Of a stretch of DNA of 64,000 bases, positions 17,244 to 26,470 are shown piece after piece; positions within the stretch are counted from its first letter, which is position 1, and each line of letters starts with the position of its first letter. The notes below the pieces were generated by a model. That model was given only the letters and a program-made list of their open reading frames with translations, made no database searches and was not told the origin of the DNA. The DNA comes from Halanaerobiaceae bacterium ANBcell28 (GTDB taxonomy: Bacteria > Bacillota > Halanaerobiia > Halanaerobiales > DTU029): the NCBI GenBank assembly GCA_037623315.1, contig JBBJJH010000016.1, positions 1-64,000 on the forward strand, in the 5' to 3' direction. Both the position numbers and the translations under genes were made by a program.

Positions 17244-18068
17244 CTATGCTTCTTTTACTTTCCTTAAGCTTTCTTCATTTATTCTAATATCTCCTAATTC
17301 TACATCTGGAGATGTCTCACCATGGAAATCAGATCCACCAGTTATTAACAGATCTAAATCTTCAGCAATTTTTTTATAATATTTACTTGTTTCCTGGTCA
17401 TGCTTGGAATGATATACCTCAACTCCATCCAGTCCTATATCCCTTAATTTTTCAATTCCCTCCCGATCAAAAGAATCCCCTTTATTTACAAGATACGGGT
17501 GAGCAAGTACTGCTACTCCACCTGCCTTATGAATTAGTTCAATAGCATTTTCAGGAGCAATCCTCTCTTTTGGTACATAAGCTCTACCACCATTAGCAAT
17601 ATACTCTTTAGTAAATGCCTCTTCAATCTTATTTATATACCCAGCATGTAACAAAGCTTTCGCTATATGAGGCCTGCCAATATATTTATCTCCAGCAAGT
17701 TCCTTAACATCTAGATATGAAATCTTTACCCCAATTTCGTTCAATTTTTTTACCATCTTTTCCGCTCGTTCTTGACGAATCTTAAATAATCTTTTAACTT
17801 CTTCCAGGAAAAAATCTGCCTTATAGTCAATCTTATAGCCCAATATATGTATTTCAGCTTTATCACAGTATGTAGATAATTCAATAGCAGGAATAACCTC
17901 TATGCCTTTTTCTTTCCCGGCAATAATCATTTTCTCTACACCTTCTACTGTATCATGATCCGCCAGGGCAATCGCTTTTAGACCCTTTTCTATGGCCATA
18001 TCTACTAACTGTTCCGGACTATAGCTACCATCTGAAAAAATAGAATGAACATGTAAATCTGCTACCAT
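17244..18068 (-). CDS. PHP-domain phosphoesterase (TrpH/RnaAM-like)
   Basis: About 274 residues, the size of the YciV/TrpH group of nucleotide 3',5'-phosphatases and 5'-exonucleases. Metal-binding motifs are DLHVHSIFSDG (first HxH), ALADHDT, and PHIAKALLHAG, then VLAHPYLV and a final GGSDFHGE. The ATG at 18068 is preferred; a GTG at 18077 overlaps the stop of the yjbQ-like gene and is also possible. Coupled to the gene before it. The substrate (short RNA or a bisphosphonucleotide) is not determined by sequence. Confidence 0.85.
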   Translation of the reverse strand: MVADLHVHSIFSDGSYSPEQLVDMAIEKGLKAIALADHDTVEGVEKMIIAGKEKGIEVIPAIELSTYCDKAEIHILGYKIDYKADFFLEEVKRLFKIRQERAEKMVKKLNEIGVKISYLDVKELAGDKYIGRPHIAKALLHAGYINKIEEAFTKEYIANGGRAYVPKERIAPENAIELIHKAGGVAVLAHPYLVNKGDSFDREGIEKLRDIGLDGVEVYHSKHDQETSKYYKKIAEDLDLLITGGSDFHGETSPDVELGDIRINEESLRKVKEA

Positions 18069-18073
18069 ATGCC

Positions 18074-18490
18074 TCACTCACCAATCACTTTAACTAGAAC
18101 TCTCTTTTTTCTTCTACCATCAAATTCACCATAGAAGATCTGTTCCCATGGACCAAAATCCAGCTTGCCTTCTGTAATAGCAACTACAACTTCTCTACCC
18201 ATAATCTGTCTTTTCAAATGAGCATCTCCATTATCTTCAAAGCCATTATGACGATATCTGGAGATGGGTTCATGAGGGGCTAATTCTTCTAACCAGTCTT
18301 TATAATCTTCATGCAAGCCAGATTCATCATCATTAATAAAAACACTGGCTGTAATATGCATAGCATTAACCAAACAAAGACCTTCCTTAATACCACTTTT
18401 CCTAAGAACTTCCTCAACATCAGCAGTAATATTGATCAATTCCATCCTCTTCTCTGTCTCATAATAGAGATATTTCCTCAACGATTTCAT
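18074..18490 (-). CDS. YjbQ family protein (UPF0047)
   Basis: 138 residues, full family length. Conserved segments include [20 protein letters not shown], a [19 protein letters not shown] stretch and [20 protein letters not shown]. Members show weak thiamine phosphate synthase activity in some assays, but the true role is unsettled. The start has an aggag ribosome site. Its stop touches the start region of the PHP gene, so the two form a small operon. Confidence 0.9.
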   Translation of the reverse strand: MKSLRKYLYYETEKRMELINITADVEEVLRKSGIKEGLCLVNAMHITASVFINDDESGLHEDYKDWLEELAPHEPISRYRHNGFEDNGDAHLKRQIMGREVVVAITEGKLDFGPWEQIFYGEFDGRRKKRVLVKVIGE

Positions 18491-18557
18491 AAATTACGCT
18501 CCTTGTATAGTAATATTGGTATTTTTTATATAAAAGATACCATAATTATATTATACC

Positions 18558-19604
18558 TTATTCTTTCTCTTCAAACAATTTTTTACCATCAATTAAGTCC
18601 ATACTATTATTTTCCTCTTGTTCTTTATTAGCCATAATATTAAATGATTTTATCATATTCTCCATATTACTAGGCAGAAATACTGTGGTGGCCTTACCCT
18701 GACCAAGATTTTTACTAATACGCTCTGCATTAAATAGCTGTAGATAATCTGACAATATCCCTGGGTGCTCCTCAAGAACCTTAGCTATTTTCTCATATCC
18801 ATAAAATTCAGCATCAAATTTATTCTTTTCTGCCTCTGCTTCAGCTTTTGACTTAATAACTATAGCCTCTGCTTCCATTTCTGCGTACTCCTTTAATGCT
18901 TTTGCCTCTTCCAATTTTGCTGCTTTTTCAGCCTTAGCTTCTTCAATTCTAGCTTCTTTTAAAGCCTGTGCCTTCATTATTTTCTTTCTTTTTTCCAACT
19001 CAGTATGCTTCTGTTCAATTAGCTCAGCTGCTAAATCCCCAAGTTCAAATTCCTTAATCTCCAATTGAGTTACATCGATTCCCCAATTAGAAACTGCTTC
19101 ATCTGATTCCTTACGTAATCTCTCCGAAACAACAGCTCTAGATACATAGACTTCTTCTAAGTTTAGCCTACCAATTTCATCACGTAAAATTGAACGAATA
19201 GTAAGTTGTAAAGACTTAACATAATCGTTTACATGAAAAACAGCCTTATTTGCTTCAACTACCTTAAAAAACACAATTGCATCGACTTTAAACTCTACAT
19301 TATCAGCTGATATAACTTTCTCACTAGGAAAATCAAAAACAACTTCTTTAATATCCACTTCATAAGTTTCTTTAATGTCTAAAGTAACAGGATCTGTTAC
19401 ATAAAAATAATGAACCTGACCAAACAGCCCAAACATAAACAAAAAGGATCTCAAACCAGGCCTTAGTGTTTTCACATACTTTCCAAACCTTGTAACTATA
19501 ACATTAGTCCCTTCCTTTACAAAAACAAAACGAAATAATCCCAGTGTAAGCCAGGTCAAAATAGTATCAACACTTATTCTTTCACTTAATCTAGTAGTAT
19601 ACAT
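18558..19604 (-). CDS. SPFH/band 7 membrane scaffold protein (stomatin/paraslipin-like)
   Basis: About 349 residues. A short hydrophobic N-terminal anchor (LTLGLFRFVFV) is followed by the SPFH domain (VTRFGKYVKTLRPGL to about residue 200), then a long Ala/Glu/Lys coiled-coil with repeated EAKAEKAAK-like segments, and a C-terminal tail. SPFH proteins form ring-like membrane assemblies and help organise proteases or lipid domains. An ATG three codons further up lies inside the ribosome site, so 19604 is chosen. Many stomatins pair with an NfeD protein; none is adjacent here. Role in this cell is unknown. Confidence 0.87.
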   Translation of the reverse strand: MYTTRLSERISVDTILTWLTLGLFRFVFVKEGTNVIVTRFGKYVKTLRPGLRSFLFMFGLFGQVHYFYVTDPVTLDIKETYEVDIKEVVFDFPSEKVISADNVEFKVDAIVFFKVVEANKAVFHVNDYVKSLQLTIRSILRDEIGRLNLEEVYVSRAVVSERLRKESDEAVSNWGIDVTQLEIKEFELGDLAAELIEQKHTELEKRKKIMKAQALKEARIEEAKAEKAAKLEEAKALKEYAEMEAEAIVIKSKAEAEAEKNKFDAEFYGYEKIAKVLEEHPGILSDYLQLFNAERISKNLGQGKATTVFLPSNMENMIKSFNIMANKEQEENNSMDLIDGKKLFEEKE

Positions 19605-19753
19605 AAAAAGCATCCCCCTATATTTTTAATAATCAAGCTAAATTATGCTTGTTTATTAAAATATATTGGGATGCACTATAAAATAATACATTTGCTTTAC
19701 AAAATTAATCTTAATGATAATTTTTACTAAAATAAAATATCTGTTTTTTATAT

Positions 19754-21043
19754 TTATATTCTACCAATACAACATTTCTTATATTTCTTGCCACTACCAC
19801 AGACACATATATCATTTCGTCCAATATCCCATAGCTCGTCCTGAATTTTTACTAATTCTTTTTGAATAACTGTAGGAGTTTGTCGCTTCTGTAACCTCCA
19901 GGCTATTTCTTTCATATATGGATCAATATATTTAAAAAATCTTTGATATGCAAAACATAGATAATTTAAACCCTTTTCTCCATCTTCAGTACTAATAATT
20001 CTATTTTTGGGACAGCCTCCCTGACAGATAAAATTAACTTCACAATTCAGGCATTTTTCTGGTAAAGAATCATATTTATCATTACCAAAATCTTTTTGTT
20101 GATTAGAATTGACCAGTTCCAGCAATGGCGTTTCTTTAATATTTCCTAACTTATAATCATCAAAAACAAAGTGATCACAGGAATACAGATCACCATTATG
20201 CTCCATAACCTCCGCATTACCACAAGTCTTAGAAAAGACACATAATCCTGCCTTATAACCAGCCCATACTCGAACCGCCTCTTCAAAGATCTGTATATTA
20301 ATTTGGCCATAATCATTTTTTAACCACTGATCAAATATAGAAATCAAAAAGTAAGCATAATCTTCTGGCTTAACTGAATGATTAAGATTGCCATTACTAT
20401 CATTCTCCACAATAGGAATAAATTGAATAAAATCAATAGCTAAATCTTTAAAAAAATTATATATCTCCAGTGGATATTTAGCATTAAGATCATTTACCAC
20501 ACATAGTATATTAAAATCTACCTTATATTTCTGTAAAAGCTTAATAGACTCCACTACTTTTTGATGAGTACTGACCCCTTTTTTATCCTTGCGGTAGTGA
20601 TCATGAATCCAGTCAGGTCCATCAATACTAACACCCAGAAGGAAATTGTTATCACTAAAAAACTGACACCACTTTTCATCAATTAAAAGAGCATTAGTTT
20701 GAAAGCTATTCTGGCATTTCCAGCCTTCAGGCAAATATTTTTCCTGTAATTCTACTGCCTTTTTAAAAAATTCTAGCCCTCTCAAAGTAGGTTCTCCACC
20801 CTGCCAGCCAAAATTAACAAAAGGGCCCGGTTGAGCTTCAATATATTGCTTGGTAAAGTTTTCAATTAAGTTATAATCCATTTTAAAAGAAGTATCACTG
20901 GAATAAGAATCAATTTTATCCAGGTAATAACAATAATCACAGTTAAGATTACAGGCAGGCCCACTGGGGAAAACCATGACATTAAAAAATCTTTTCTTGA
21001 GTTTAAATGATTTATCTTTATCGTCAAAATTAATTTCAGTCAT
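19754..21043 (-). CDS. anaerobic sulfatase-maturating enzyme (anSME), copy 1
   Basis: A radical SAM/SPASM enzyme that turns the active-site Cys (or Ser) of sulfatases into formylglycine without oxygen. 429 residues; the radical SAM cluster is CNLNCDYC (Cys31, Cys35, Cys38), followed by NFGWQGGEPTL, a family hallmark. The middle and C-terminal Cys groups (CVFSKTCGN, CLNCEVNFICQGGCPKNR) would bind two further Fe-S clusters. A SEC-C zinc motif (CVCGSGKKYKKCC) is fused at the end, which the well-studied anSMEs of Clostridium perfringens and Bacteroides lack as far as I know. The ATG at 21043 follows an aagggg ribosome site. Highly similar to copy 2 at 40974. Confidence 0.93.
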   Translation of the reverse strand: MTEINFDDKDKSFKLKKRFFNVMVFPSGPACNLNCDYCYYLDKIDSYSSDTSFKMDYNLIENFTKQYIEAQPGPFVNFGWQGGEPTLRGLEFFKKAVELQEKYLPEGWKCQNSFQTNALLIDEKWCQFFSDNNFLLGVSIDGPDWIHDHYRKDKKGVSTHQKVVESIKLLQKYKVDFNILCVVNDLNAKYPLEIYNFFKDLAIDFIQFIPIVENDSNGNLNHSVKPEDYAYFLISIFDQWLKNDYGQINIQIFEEAVRVWAGYKAGLCVFSKTCGNAEVMEHNGDLYSCDHFVFDDYKLGNIKETPLLELVNSNQQKDFGNDKYDSLPEKCLNCEVNFICQGGCPKNRIISTEDGEKGLNYLCFAYQRFFKYIDPYMKEIAWRLQKRQTPTVIQKELVKIQDELWDIGRNDICVCGSGKKYKKCCIGRI

Positions 21044-21173
21044 CTGCAATACCCCTTAATTTTTAAAATTAAAAAACATTTAAAATATAGAACTCCTTTT
21101 ACATCAATTATATATAAAAATTTGCTTCTTGAAAAGACATTTTCTTTTATTATTTACTATTTAAACATTCAAA

Positions 21174-22214
21174 TTATTTCATTTTATAGTATAAAGTCCT
21201 TATTTTTTTATTATTCTTAACTAATAAAATAAATCTCTTTTTAAAAAATCTATTATATATTAAGTTAAATTCAAAATAATACTTAATAATTATAATTGTA
21301 GTTACAAAAGTAATTAAAGTAAAATTATAAATCATGGCTCTTCTTTCATATCCTAGTTGCATCATAATTAAACCAATTACCATTGCTAGCAAAAAAGACG
21401 AATAAAAAACTTGTAGTTCACTACCGTTAATATTGCTAATAGATTTTGAACCTATCTTTATGCCAAAATATGCAGTGAGTGCCAAAAATATGATTGGGGC
21501 AATTTGTATATTACCACCTGATAACCGTAAGTATACTGCATATATATTTGATAATAGTATTACTAATAAGCTTGTCCCTACAGCTTTATGAATTTTCATA
21601 TTTAAAAACATAACAGACATAGGTACTAGAAAAAACCCACCACAAACGCCCATGAATACTTTAACAAAACCTCCTAGAAGTCCAACTATTACCATATTAA
21701 ATAAGCCAACAGAGCATATTTTTTTTTCAAGATCAAATTTTGAGCTTTTTATTAAATATTTTTGGAAAAAATTAGGATTATCATTGCTATGGGAAATGTT
21801 ATCATTTTTTGATGTATTTACCCTTTTCTTTAGTAAAGGCATAATGCCTAATGAAAGTAACATTACTATATAAAGATATCTGGAAATATTATCTGCAAGT
21901 CCTAAGTAATTCAAATGAATATATAAAGGCTCTGATAAGGCCACTCCTATAGTTGCAGTAATAGCTATAATAATTCCTACTTTAAATATAACATTTTTCT
22001 TTAGATAATGTTTAAAACCAGCTACCGAAGCAGTAATTGTTCCAAAAGATAAAGCTGTTGCTCCTGCCTGTACCATAGAAAATCCTAAAAAATTTAATGA
22101 TGGAGTAACTATAAAGGCACCACCTACCCCAAAAAACGCACTTAAAACCCCCGTGTTAAATCCAAGTAATAAGATCAATAAAACCATTCCTAGCTCTAAA
22201 CCAAGTATACTCAT
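21174..22214 (-). CDS. TauE/SafE-type anion exporter
   Basis: 346-residue membrane protein with about eight segments and the internal repeat of the family: FFGVGGAFIVTPSLNFLG in the first half and FMGVCGGFFLVPMSVMFL in the second. Members export or import sulfite, sulfoacetate and related anions. It sits 130 bases before anSME copy 1 in the same direction, so co-transcription is possible. With several cytoplasmic sulfatases in the window, efflux of released sulfate or sulfite is a reasonable guess but is inferred only from position. The C-terminal ~50 residues are unusually Lys/Tyr/Phe-rich. Confidence 0.85.
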   Translation of the reverse strand: MSILGLELGMVLLILLLGFNTGVLSAFFGVGGAFIVTPSLNFLGFSMVQAGATALSFGTITASVAGFKHYLKKNVIFKVGIIIAITATIGVALSEPLYIHLNYLGLADNISRYLYIVMLLSLGIMPLLKKRVNTSKNDNISHSNDNPNFFQKYLIKSSKFDLEKKICSVGLFNMVIVGLLGGFVKVFMGVCGGFFLVPMSVMFLNMKIHKAVGTSLLVILLSNIYAVYLRLSGGNIQIAPIIFLALTAYFGIKIGSKSISNINGSELQVFYSSFLLAMVIGLIMMQLGYERRAMIYNFTLITFVTTIIIIKYYFEFNLIYNRFFKKRFILLVKNNKKIRTLYYKMK

Positions 22215-22305
22215 TATTATTTACCCCTTCTCTCTTTAAAAGCATATAGTTTTAAAAACATATAACAAACACTAACTTTCCTAAAAAAAATACAAGATTT
22301 GCCAT

Positions 22306-22410
22306 CTTGTGTAGACAAGTTTTAGGGTTAAAATTTTTTGCTTATTTAACCAGCAAAAACCCCTGCATAAATGGTTTAATTTGAATAAGTGTTCATCTTG
22401 TCTACACAAG
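22306..22410. repeat. small inverted-repeat element (MITE-like)
   Basis: A 105-base segment bounded by cttgtgtagacaag (22306-22319) and its exact reverse complement (22397-22410). Inside, a weaker nested repeat pairs cttatttaacca with tggtttaatttgaataag. There is no coding frame and no clear target duplication. It lies upstream of the TauE gene; it may be a tiny non-autonomous transposon or an operator-bearing hairpin. Apart from this element and the hairpin at 22578-22636, I see nothing in the 22,215-22,778 gap. Confidence 0.5.
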
Positions 22411-22577
22411 TATATCTTAAGTAAATAAGCTTGTCAAGCTTATTTGTTAATTTTACAACCAATTTTATTGTCAAATCTTTATACAGTAAAACTCCAGAAT
22501 CTGAAGTTAAATTACCACCTTGAATGATTTAAATATGGGTTTAAATCCGTTTTATTTTATAATATAATATCCATTAG

Positions 22578-22636
22578 GGAAGCCCTCCTTTTAGTAGTGT
22601 GGTTACTATTATTATAAAGGATTCGGGCTTCCTTTT
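22578..22636 (+). terminator. long hairpin with T run, orphan terminator-like structure
   Basis: ggaagccc (22578-22585) pairs with gggcttcc (22625-22632), then tccttt with aaagga, then tagta with tacta; four T follow on the plus strand. No plus-strand gene ends here, and on the minus strand (after galK) it lacks a T run. It may be a remnant leader or a bidirectional end for galK. Confidence 0.45.
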
Positions 22637-22778
22637 CTACATTTTCAAAGATTCTTTACCAGCTCTTAGGTGATAAATTTTATTGGTAAAAACAATTGAT
22701 ATTGCAAGCTTGAACATAATTGATGATTTAGTCAAAAACCCTTTTTACTGTTACGAAATTTCTTATTAGCTTCACAGA

Positions 22779-23945
22779 TTACTCTAGCTTTCTAGGTCCA
22801 TCAGCCGGACTACTGATATAAATATCTGGTTCGATACCAGTTTCACCCCTATATCTTTGAGAAATTTTGATTATAAAATCATCTACTTCTTTTTTCTCTA
22901 GTAAACTGACAGTACAACCACCAAAACCAGCCCCTGTCATTCTAGAGCCTAATACACCTTTCTGCTCTAGAGCCAGTTCAACCAGTAAATCCAATTCTTG
23001 ACAGCTAACCTGATAATCATCTCTGAGACTAATATGGGAATCATTCATCAATTTTCCAAAACTGCTAAAATCATTATTTTTCAAAGCAGCAACTGCTGTT
23101 AAAACTCGGTTATTTTCACTAATAACATGTCTGGCTCTTTTCCTGACAACTTCCTCTAATTGATCACTATATTTATTGAATTCATCAAGGCTAACATCTC
23201 TTAGAGCTCTTATTTTATGATCTAATTTTTTACTGAAAAATTCAACTGCTTTTTCACATTCAGCCCTTCTTTGATTATATTCTGAATCAACCAATCCCCT
23301 TTCAACCTTAGAATTAACAATAACAATTTTATAATTTTTACTGATAAAAGGAATTAACTCATATTCATTAGTTCTACAGTCTATCATCAGGGCATGATCC
23401 TTTTTGCCAAGACGGGAAATATATTGATCCATAATACCACAATTTACTCCTACAAAGTTATTCTCTGCTCGCTGACAAAGAAGGGCCATTTCTACACCCT
23501 TAATATCCAGACCATGCAATGCAGACAGAGCATAAGCAGTAGCAACTTCTAGAGCAGCAGATGAGCTTAAACCTGACCCCTGAGGAATATCCCCTGTGAA
23601 AATTAAATTAAATCCATTTAATTGAACTTTATCCTGCTGCAATTGATCAATAACACCTTTAATATAATTAGCCCACATCTTATCTTTTTCAAATTCTAGG
23701 TCTACTAAAGAAAAGACAATTTTTTGATTGTAATCCAGTGAATAGGCCTGAACTAACTGATCATCTCTTAATTGTACTATCATCTGCATCTTTTTATCAA
23801 TAGCCATTGGTAAAACAAAACCATCATTATAATCTGTATGTTCACCAATTAGGTTTACCCGACCAGGTGCTGCGAAAAGTCCTTTGCTTAACCCTGTATC
23901 TTCAAATTTTTTATAAAATATATCCCATAATTTATCGATATCCAT
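22779..23945 (-). CDS. galK: galactokinase
   Basis: Phosphorylates galactose at C1 with ATP, the first step of the Leloir pathway. 388 residues, full length. GHMP-kinase motifs are complete: LIGEHTDYNDGFVLP at the sugar site, DIPQGSGLSSSAALEVA as the ATP loop and RMTGAGFGGCTVSL near the C-terminus; the catalytic base Asp lies in NCGIMDQY. Ribosome site aaagaggtg. Last gene of the galE-galT-galK unit, 40 bases after galT. It would receive galactose released by the cytoplasmic beta-galactosidases of the neighbouring block. Confidence 0.96.
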   Translation of the reverse strand: MDIDKLWDIFYKKFEDTGLSKGLFAAPGRVNLIGEHTDYNDGFVLPMAIDKKMQMIVQLRDDQLVQAYSLDYNQKIVFSLVDLEFEKDKMWANYIKGVIDQLQQDKVQLNGFNLIFTGDIPQGSGLSSSAALEVATAYALSALHGLDIKGVEMALLCQRAENNFVGVNCGIMDQYISRLGKKDHALMIDCRTNEYELIPFISKNYKIVIVNSKVERGLVDSEYNQRRAECEKAVEFFSKKLDHKIRALRDVSLDEFNKYSDQLEEVVRKRARHVISENNRVLTAVAALKNNDFSSFGKLMNDSHISLRDDYQVSCQELDLLVELALEQKGVLGSRMTGAGFGGCTVSLLEKKEVDDFIIKISQRYRGETGIEPDIYISSPADGPRKLE

Positions 23946-23985
23946 CTTATATTCACCTCTTTTTTGTATTTACCCTTCTGTTTTT

Positions 23986-24957
23986 TTAGTCAATTTCTAT
24001 TTCCCGTAATTCTTTTGCCTTATCCTCAGCCAGAGAATTGTTAATGTAAGCACCAGCTCCTGCTTCACTACCTGCAAGATATTTTAACTTGTTTTCTGTA
24101 CGATACGGTGGATAAAACTCTATATGAAAATGGGAATATTCTGAGCCACTACCATCTGTAGGCTGTTGATGAATTGACATAATATATGGAAAGGTAAAGT
24201 CAAAAAGATTATCATATTTCATCAACATAGTTTTCATTATTTCTGCTAAATCTTTTTCTTCTTTTTCACTAAAGTGATTAAAGGAAGGCAGGTGAGAATT
24301 AGCATAAATATGAACCTCATAGGTATAACGAGCAAAAAAAGGTACTATTGCAGTAAAAGAATCATTTTCAAGAACGATTCTACTACCAGCATTTCTTTCC
24401 TCATTAATTACCTTGCAAAATAAACATTCACCTTTTTCATTAAAATGTTCTTTACTGGAGTCTAACTCTTTTTTAATCTTTGGTGGAATAAATGGATAAG
24501 CATATATTTGCCCATGGGGATGTTCAAGGGTAACCCCTACCTCTTCTCCCTTATTTTCAAAAATAAAGACATAATCTATAAAATCTTTACTTCCTAATTC
24601 CTGATATCTATCCCGCCAGACTTTAATTAGCTTTTGATAACGGTTTAAAGGCTCTTTTGACATAGTACCCCCATGTTCAGAGGTGAATAATACAACTTCG
24701 CAAATACCTTCAGCCTTATCTACCGGATATAGCTCACTACCTTCTATTCCAGGCAAACCTGGATTTACTTTTAATGAAGGAAACTTATTTTCAAAAACTA
24801 CTAAATCATATTCTTCCGGTACTTCCGTAGGAAAACCGCCCTCTTGTGTTGGACACAAAGGACAAAAATCCTTAGGTGGTTTAAAAGTTCGGTTCTGCCT
24901 ATGTGTAGCTGTAATTATCCATTCCTTATTTATTGGATCCCATCTTAATTCAGACAT
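23986..24957 (-). CDS. galT: galactose-1-phosphate uridylyltransferase
   Basis: Exchanges UMP between UDP-glucose and galactose-1-phosphate. 323 residues of the HIT-superfamily GalT class I. The catalytic histidine is in EHPHGQIYAYPFIPP. Metal-binding Cys pairs are at CPLCP near residue 33 and CLFCKV in the middle. Typical C-terminal HQQPTDGSGSEYSHFHIEFYPP is present. Sits between the small ORF and galK in one direction. Confidence 0.95.
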   Translation of the reverse strand: MSELRWDPINKEWIITATHRQNRTFKPPKDFCPLCPTQEGGFPTEVPEEYDLVVFENKFPSLKVNPGLPGIEGSELYPVDKAEGICEVVLFTSEHGGTMSKEPLNRYQKLIKVWRDRYQELGSKDFIDYVFIFENKGEEVGVTLEHPHGQIYAYPFIPPKIKKELDSSKEHFNEKGECLFCKVINEERNAGSRIVLENDSFTAIVPFFARYTYEVHIYANSHLPSFNHFSEKEEKDLAEIMKTMLMKYDNLFDFTFPYIMSIHQQPTDGSGSEYSHFHIEFYPPYRTENKLKYLAGSEAGAGAYINNSLAEDKAKELREIEID

Positions 24958-25008
24958 CTATTTCCCTCCTAATATTGTTTAATTTTTCTTAGTTTAATTT
25001 TTCTGGCT

Positions 25009-25158
25009 TTAATTTTCTTTTCTATCTTCATTTTTAGCTTCTGTTTTAGCTTCTGTTTTAGCTTCTGTTTTAGCTTCTTTGTCAGCTAATTCTTTTTCTT
25101 CAAAATTATAATATATTAAATATCTACCATCATCTTTTTTTACTTTAGTTTTCTTCAT
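25009..25158 (-). CDS. small lysine/glutamate-rich protein between galE and galT
   Basis: 49 residues. The N-terminal half (KKDDGRYLIYYNFEEK) looks like a folded beta-strand motif; the C-terminal half is a charged tail with AKTE repeated about four times, encoded by a 12-base DNA repeat (25034-25080). The start at 25158 overlaps the galE stop by 14 bases in another frame, with gggtga upstream, so translation could be coupled to galE. No function can be assigned. Position inside the gal operon suggests a small helper or merely a retained ORF; a coding role is likely but not certain. Confidence 0.5.
   Translation of the reverse strand: MKKTKVKKDDGRYLIYYNFEEKELADKEAKTEAKTEAKTEAKNEDRKEN
25034..25080. 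repeat. 12-bp tandem repeat (tagcttctgttt)
   Basis: Almost four units in tandem, the last one diverged, inside the small ORF. It is in frame (four codons per unit), so changes in copy number would lengthen or shorten the AKTE tail without a frameshift. Confidence 0.85.
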
Positions 25159-26137
25159 TTCCGTTAAATTCACCCTTCCTATGCCAGTTCCAGGCTGTTT
25201 CAATAATAGTTTTTAAATCAGAATATTTAGGCTGCCATTTTAACTCATTCTTAATCTTTTCTGAACTTGCTACCAATTTCGCCGGATCTCCTCCTCTTCT
25301 TTCACCAATCTCAGCTTCAATCTCTTTACCTACTACTTCTGAAGCTGTGTTAATTACCTCTTTAACAGAATATCCTTCTCCATTACCCAGATTATATATT
25401 CTGCTATCCATACCTTTGATTAAGGCCTCTACAGCCAATAGATGAGCATCAGCCAGATCATCTACATGAATGTAGTCTCTGATACAGCTACCATCTCTAG
25501 TAGGATAGTCATCTCCAAAAATATAGAGCTTTTCTCTAATAGCAAGGGCCTTTTGTAATACGATAGGAATCAAGTGAGATTCCGGATCATGTGCTTCACC
25601 AATTCTTCCCTGAGGATCGGCTCCAGCAGCATTAAAATATCGTAATGAAGCATATTTAAAACCATGAATTTGATCATATCTGGCTAGCATTTTTTCAAAA
25701 AACAATTTACTTTCTCCATAAGTATTTCCCGGTCTAGTAGGATGATCTTCTTTGATTGGAACTTCTTCTGGCTCACCATAAACAGCGGCTGTTGAAGAAA
25801 AAACTATATATTTAACTTCATTAGCCAGCATAGCTTCAAGCAGGTTCAGACCATTACAGACATTATTAGCATAGTACTTACCTGGATTGACCATAGATTC
25901 TCCAACAAGACTATCTGCAGCTAAGTGAATCACGGCATTAATTTTTTCTTCATTCATTGTCTTTGATAATAATTCAGTATCAGCCAAATCCCCTTTAACA
26001 AATTTACCACCTATTATTGCTTCAGGATGTCCTTTGCTAAGGTTATCATAAACTACCACCTGATGACCTGCTGCCAACAATTTTTTAGCAACGTGACTCC
26101 CGATATAACCAGCACCACCTGTAACTAAATAATTCAT
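25145..26137 (-). CDS. galE: UDP-glucose 4-epimerase
   Basis: Interconverts UDP-galactose and UDP-glucose using bound NAD. 330 residues, full length. The Rossmann motif TGGAGYIGSH is at the start, FSSTAAVYGEP and the catalytic TYGESK (Tyr-x-x-x-Lys) are in place, and RYFNAAGADPQGRIGE and GDGSCIRDYIHV-like motifs (here TRDGSCIRDYIHVDDLADAH) follow. First gene of the gal operon; a decayed ROK regulator lies five bases upstream in the same direction. Confidence 0.96.
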   Translation of the reverse strand: MNYLVTGGAGYIGSHVAKKLLAAGHQVVVYDNLSKGHPEAIIGGKFVKGDLADTELLSKTMNEEKINAVIHLAADSLVGESMVNPGKYYANNVCNGLNLLEAMLANEVKYIVFSSTAAVYGEPEEVPIKEDHPTRPGNTYGESKLFFEKMLARYDQIHGFKYASLRYFNAAGADPQGRIGEAHDPESHLIPIVLQKALAIREKLYIFGDDYPTRDGSCIRDYIHVDDLADAHLLAVEALIKGMDSRIYNLGNGEGYSVKEVINTASEVVGKEIEAEIGERRGGDPAKLVASSEKIKNELKWQPKYSDLKTIIETAWNWHRKGEFNGNEEN

Positions 26138-26141
26138 TTCC

Positions 26142-26470
26142 TCACTCCTCTACTTTAAATATTTCTTCTAAAACCATAGTAGCTGCACCTATAGCACCTA
26201 CTTTTTTACCATAATCAGTAAAAGTAATCCAGACACTCTTACCTGGTATATCCAGAGATTTTTCTCTTACCTTCTTTTTTATTAATCCCAATAAATAATG
26301 ATCAATATTAGCAAAATCATCACCGTGGAAATTAAGGCTTCCAGACAGCCAGAATTACCACAACTACATAGTGAGCTTTCTTCCACTATTGAAATATGAC
26401 CAAACTCTCCAGCGCTATAATATATGATCTTAGCAAGTCGAAAACAGGCAACATTCTTATAAGTACTAAC
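26142..26470 (-). pseudogene. ROK-family regulator/kinase remnant
   Basis: Translation shows clear ROK pieces: SAGEFGHISIVEE, then CSCGNSGCLE (the zinc-binding ROK signature), and later KSVWITFTDYGKKVGAIGAA and the C-terminal VLEEIF. The pieces lie in two frames with a shift near 26337, and about 100 residues expected between GCLE and the C-terminus are missing, as is most of the N-terminus including the helix-turn-helix. It is a deleted and frameshifted regulator, next to galE, which such regulators often control. From about 26,470 to 26,636 nothing further is seen. Confidence 0.75.

Noticed and set aside
22779-23945. Mevalonate or homoserine kinase instead of galactokinase
   Set aside because: The N-terminal GEHTDYNDG motif and galT/galE neighbours are specific to galactokinase.
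23807-23989. Small plus-strand frames within gal and glycosidase genes
   Set aside because: They mirror real minus-strand genes with clear motifs and have no ribosome sites.
25034-25080. Tandem repeats as a CRISPR-like array
   Set aside because: Units are 12 bases, contiguous, without spacers, and in frame with a coding ORF.
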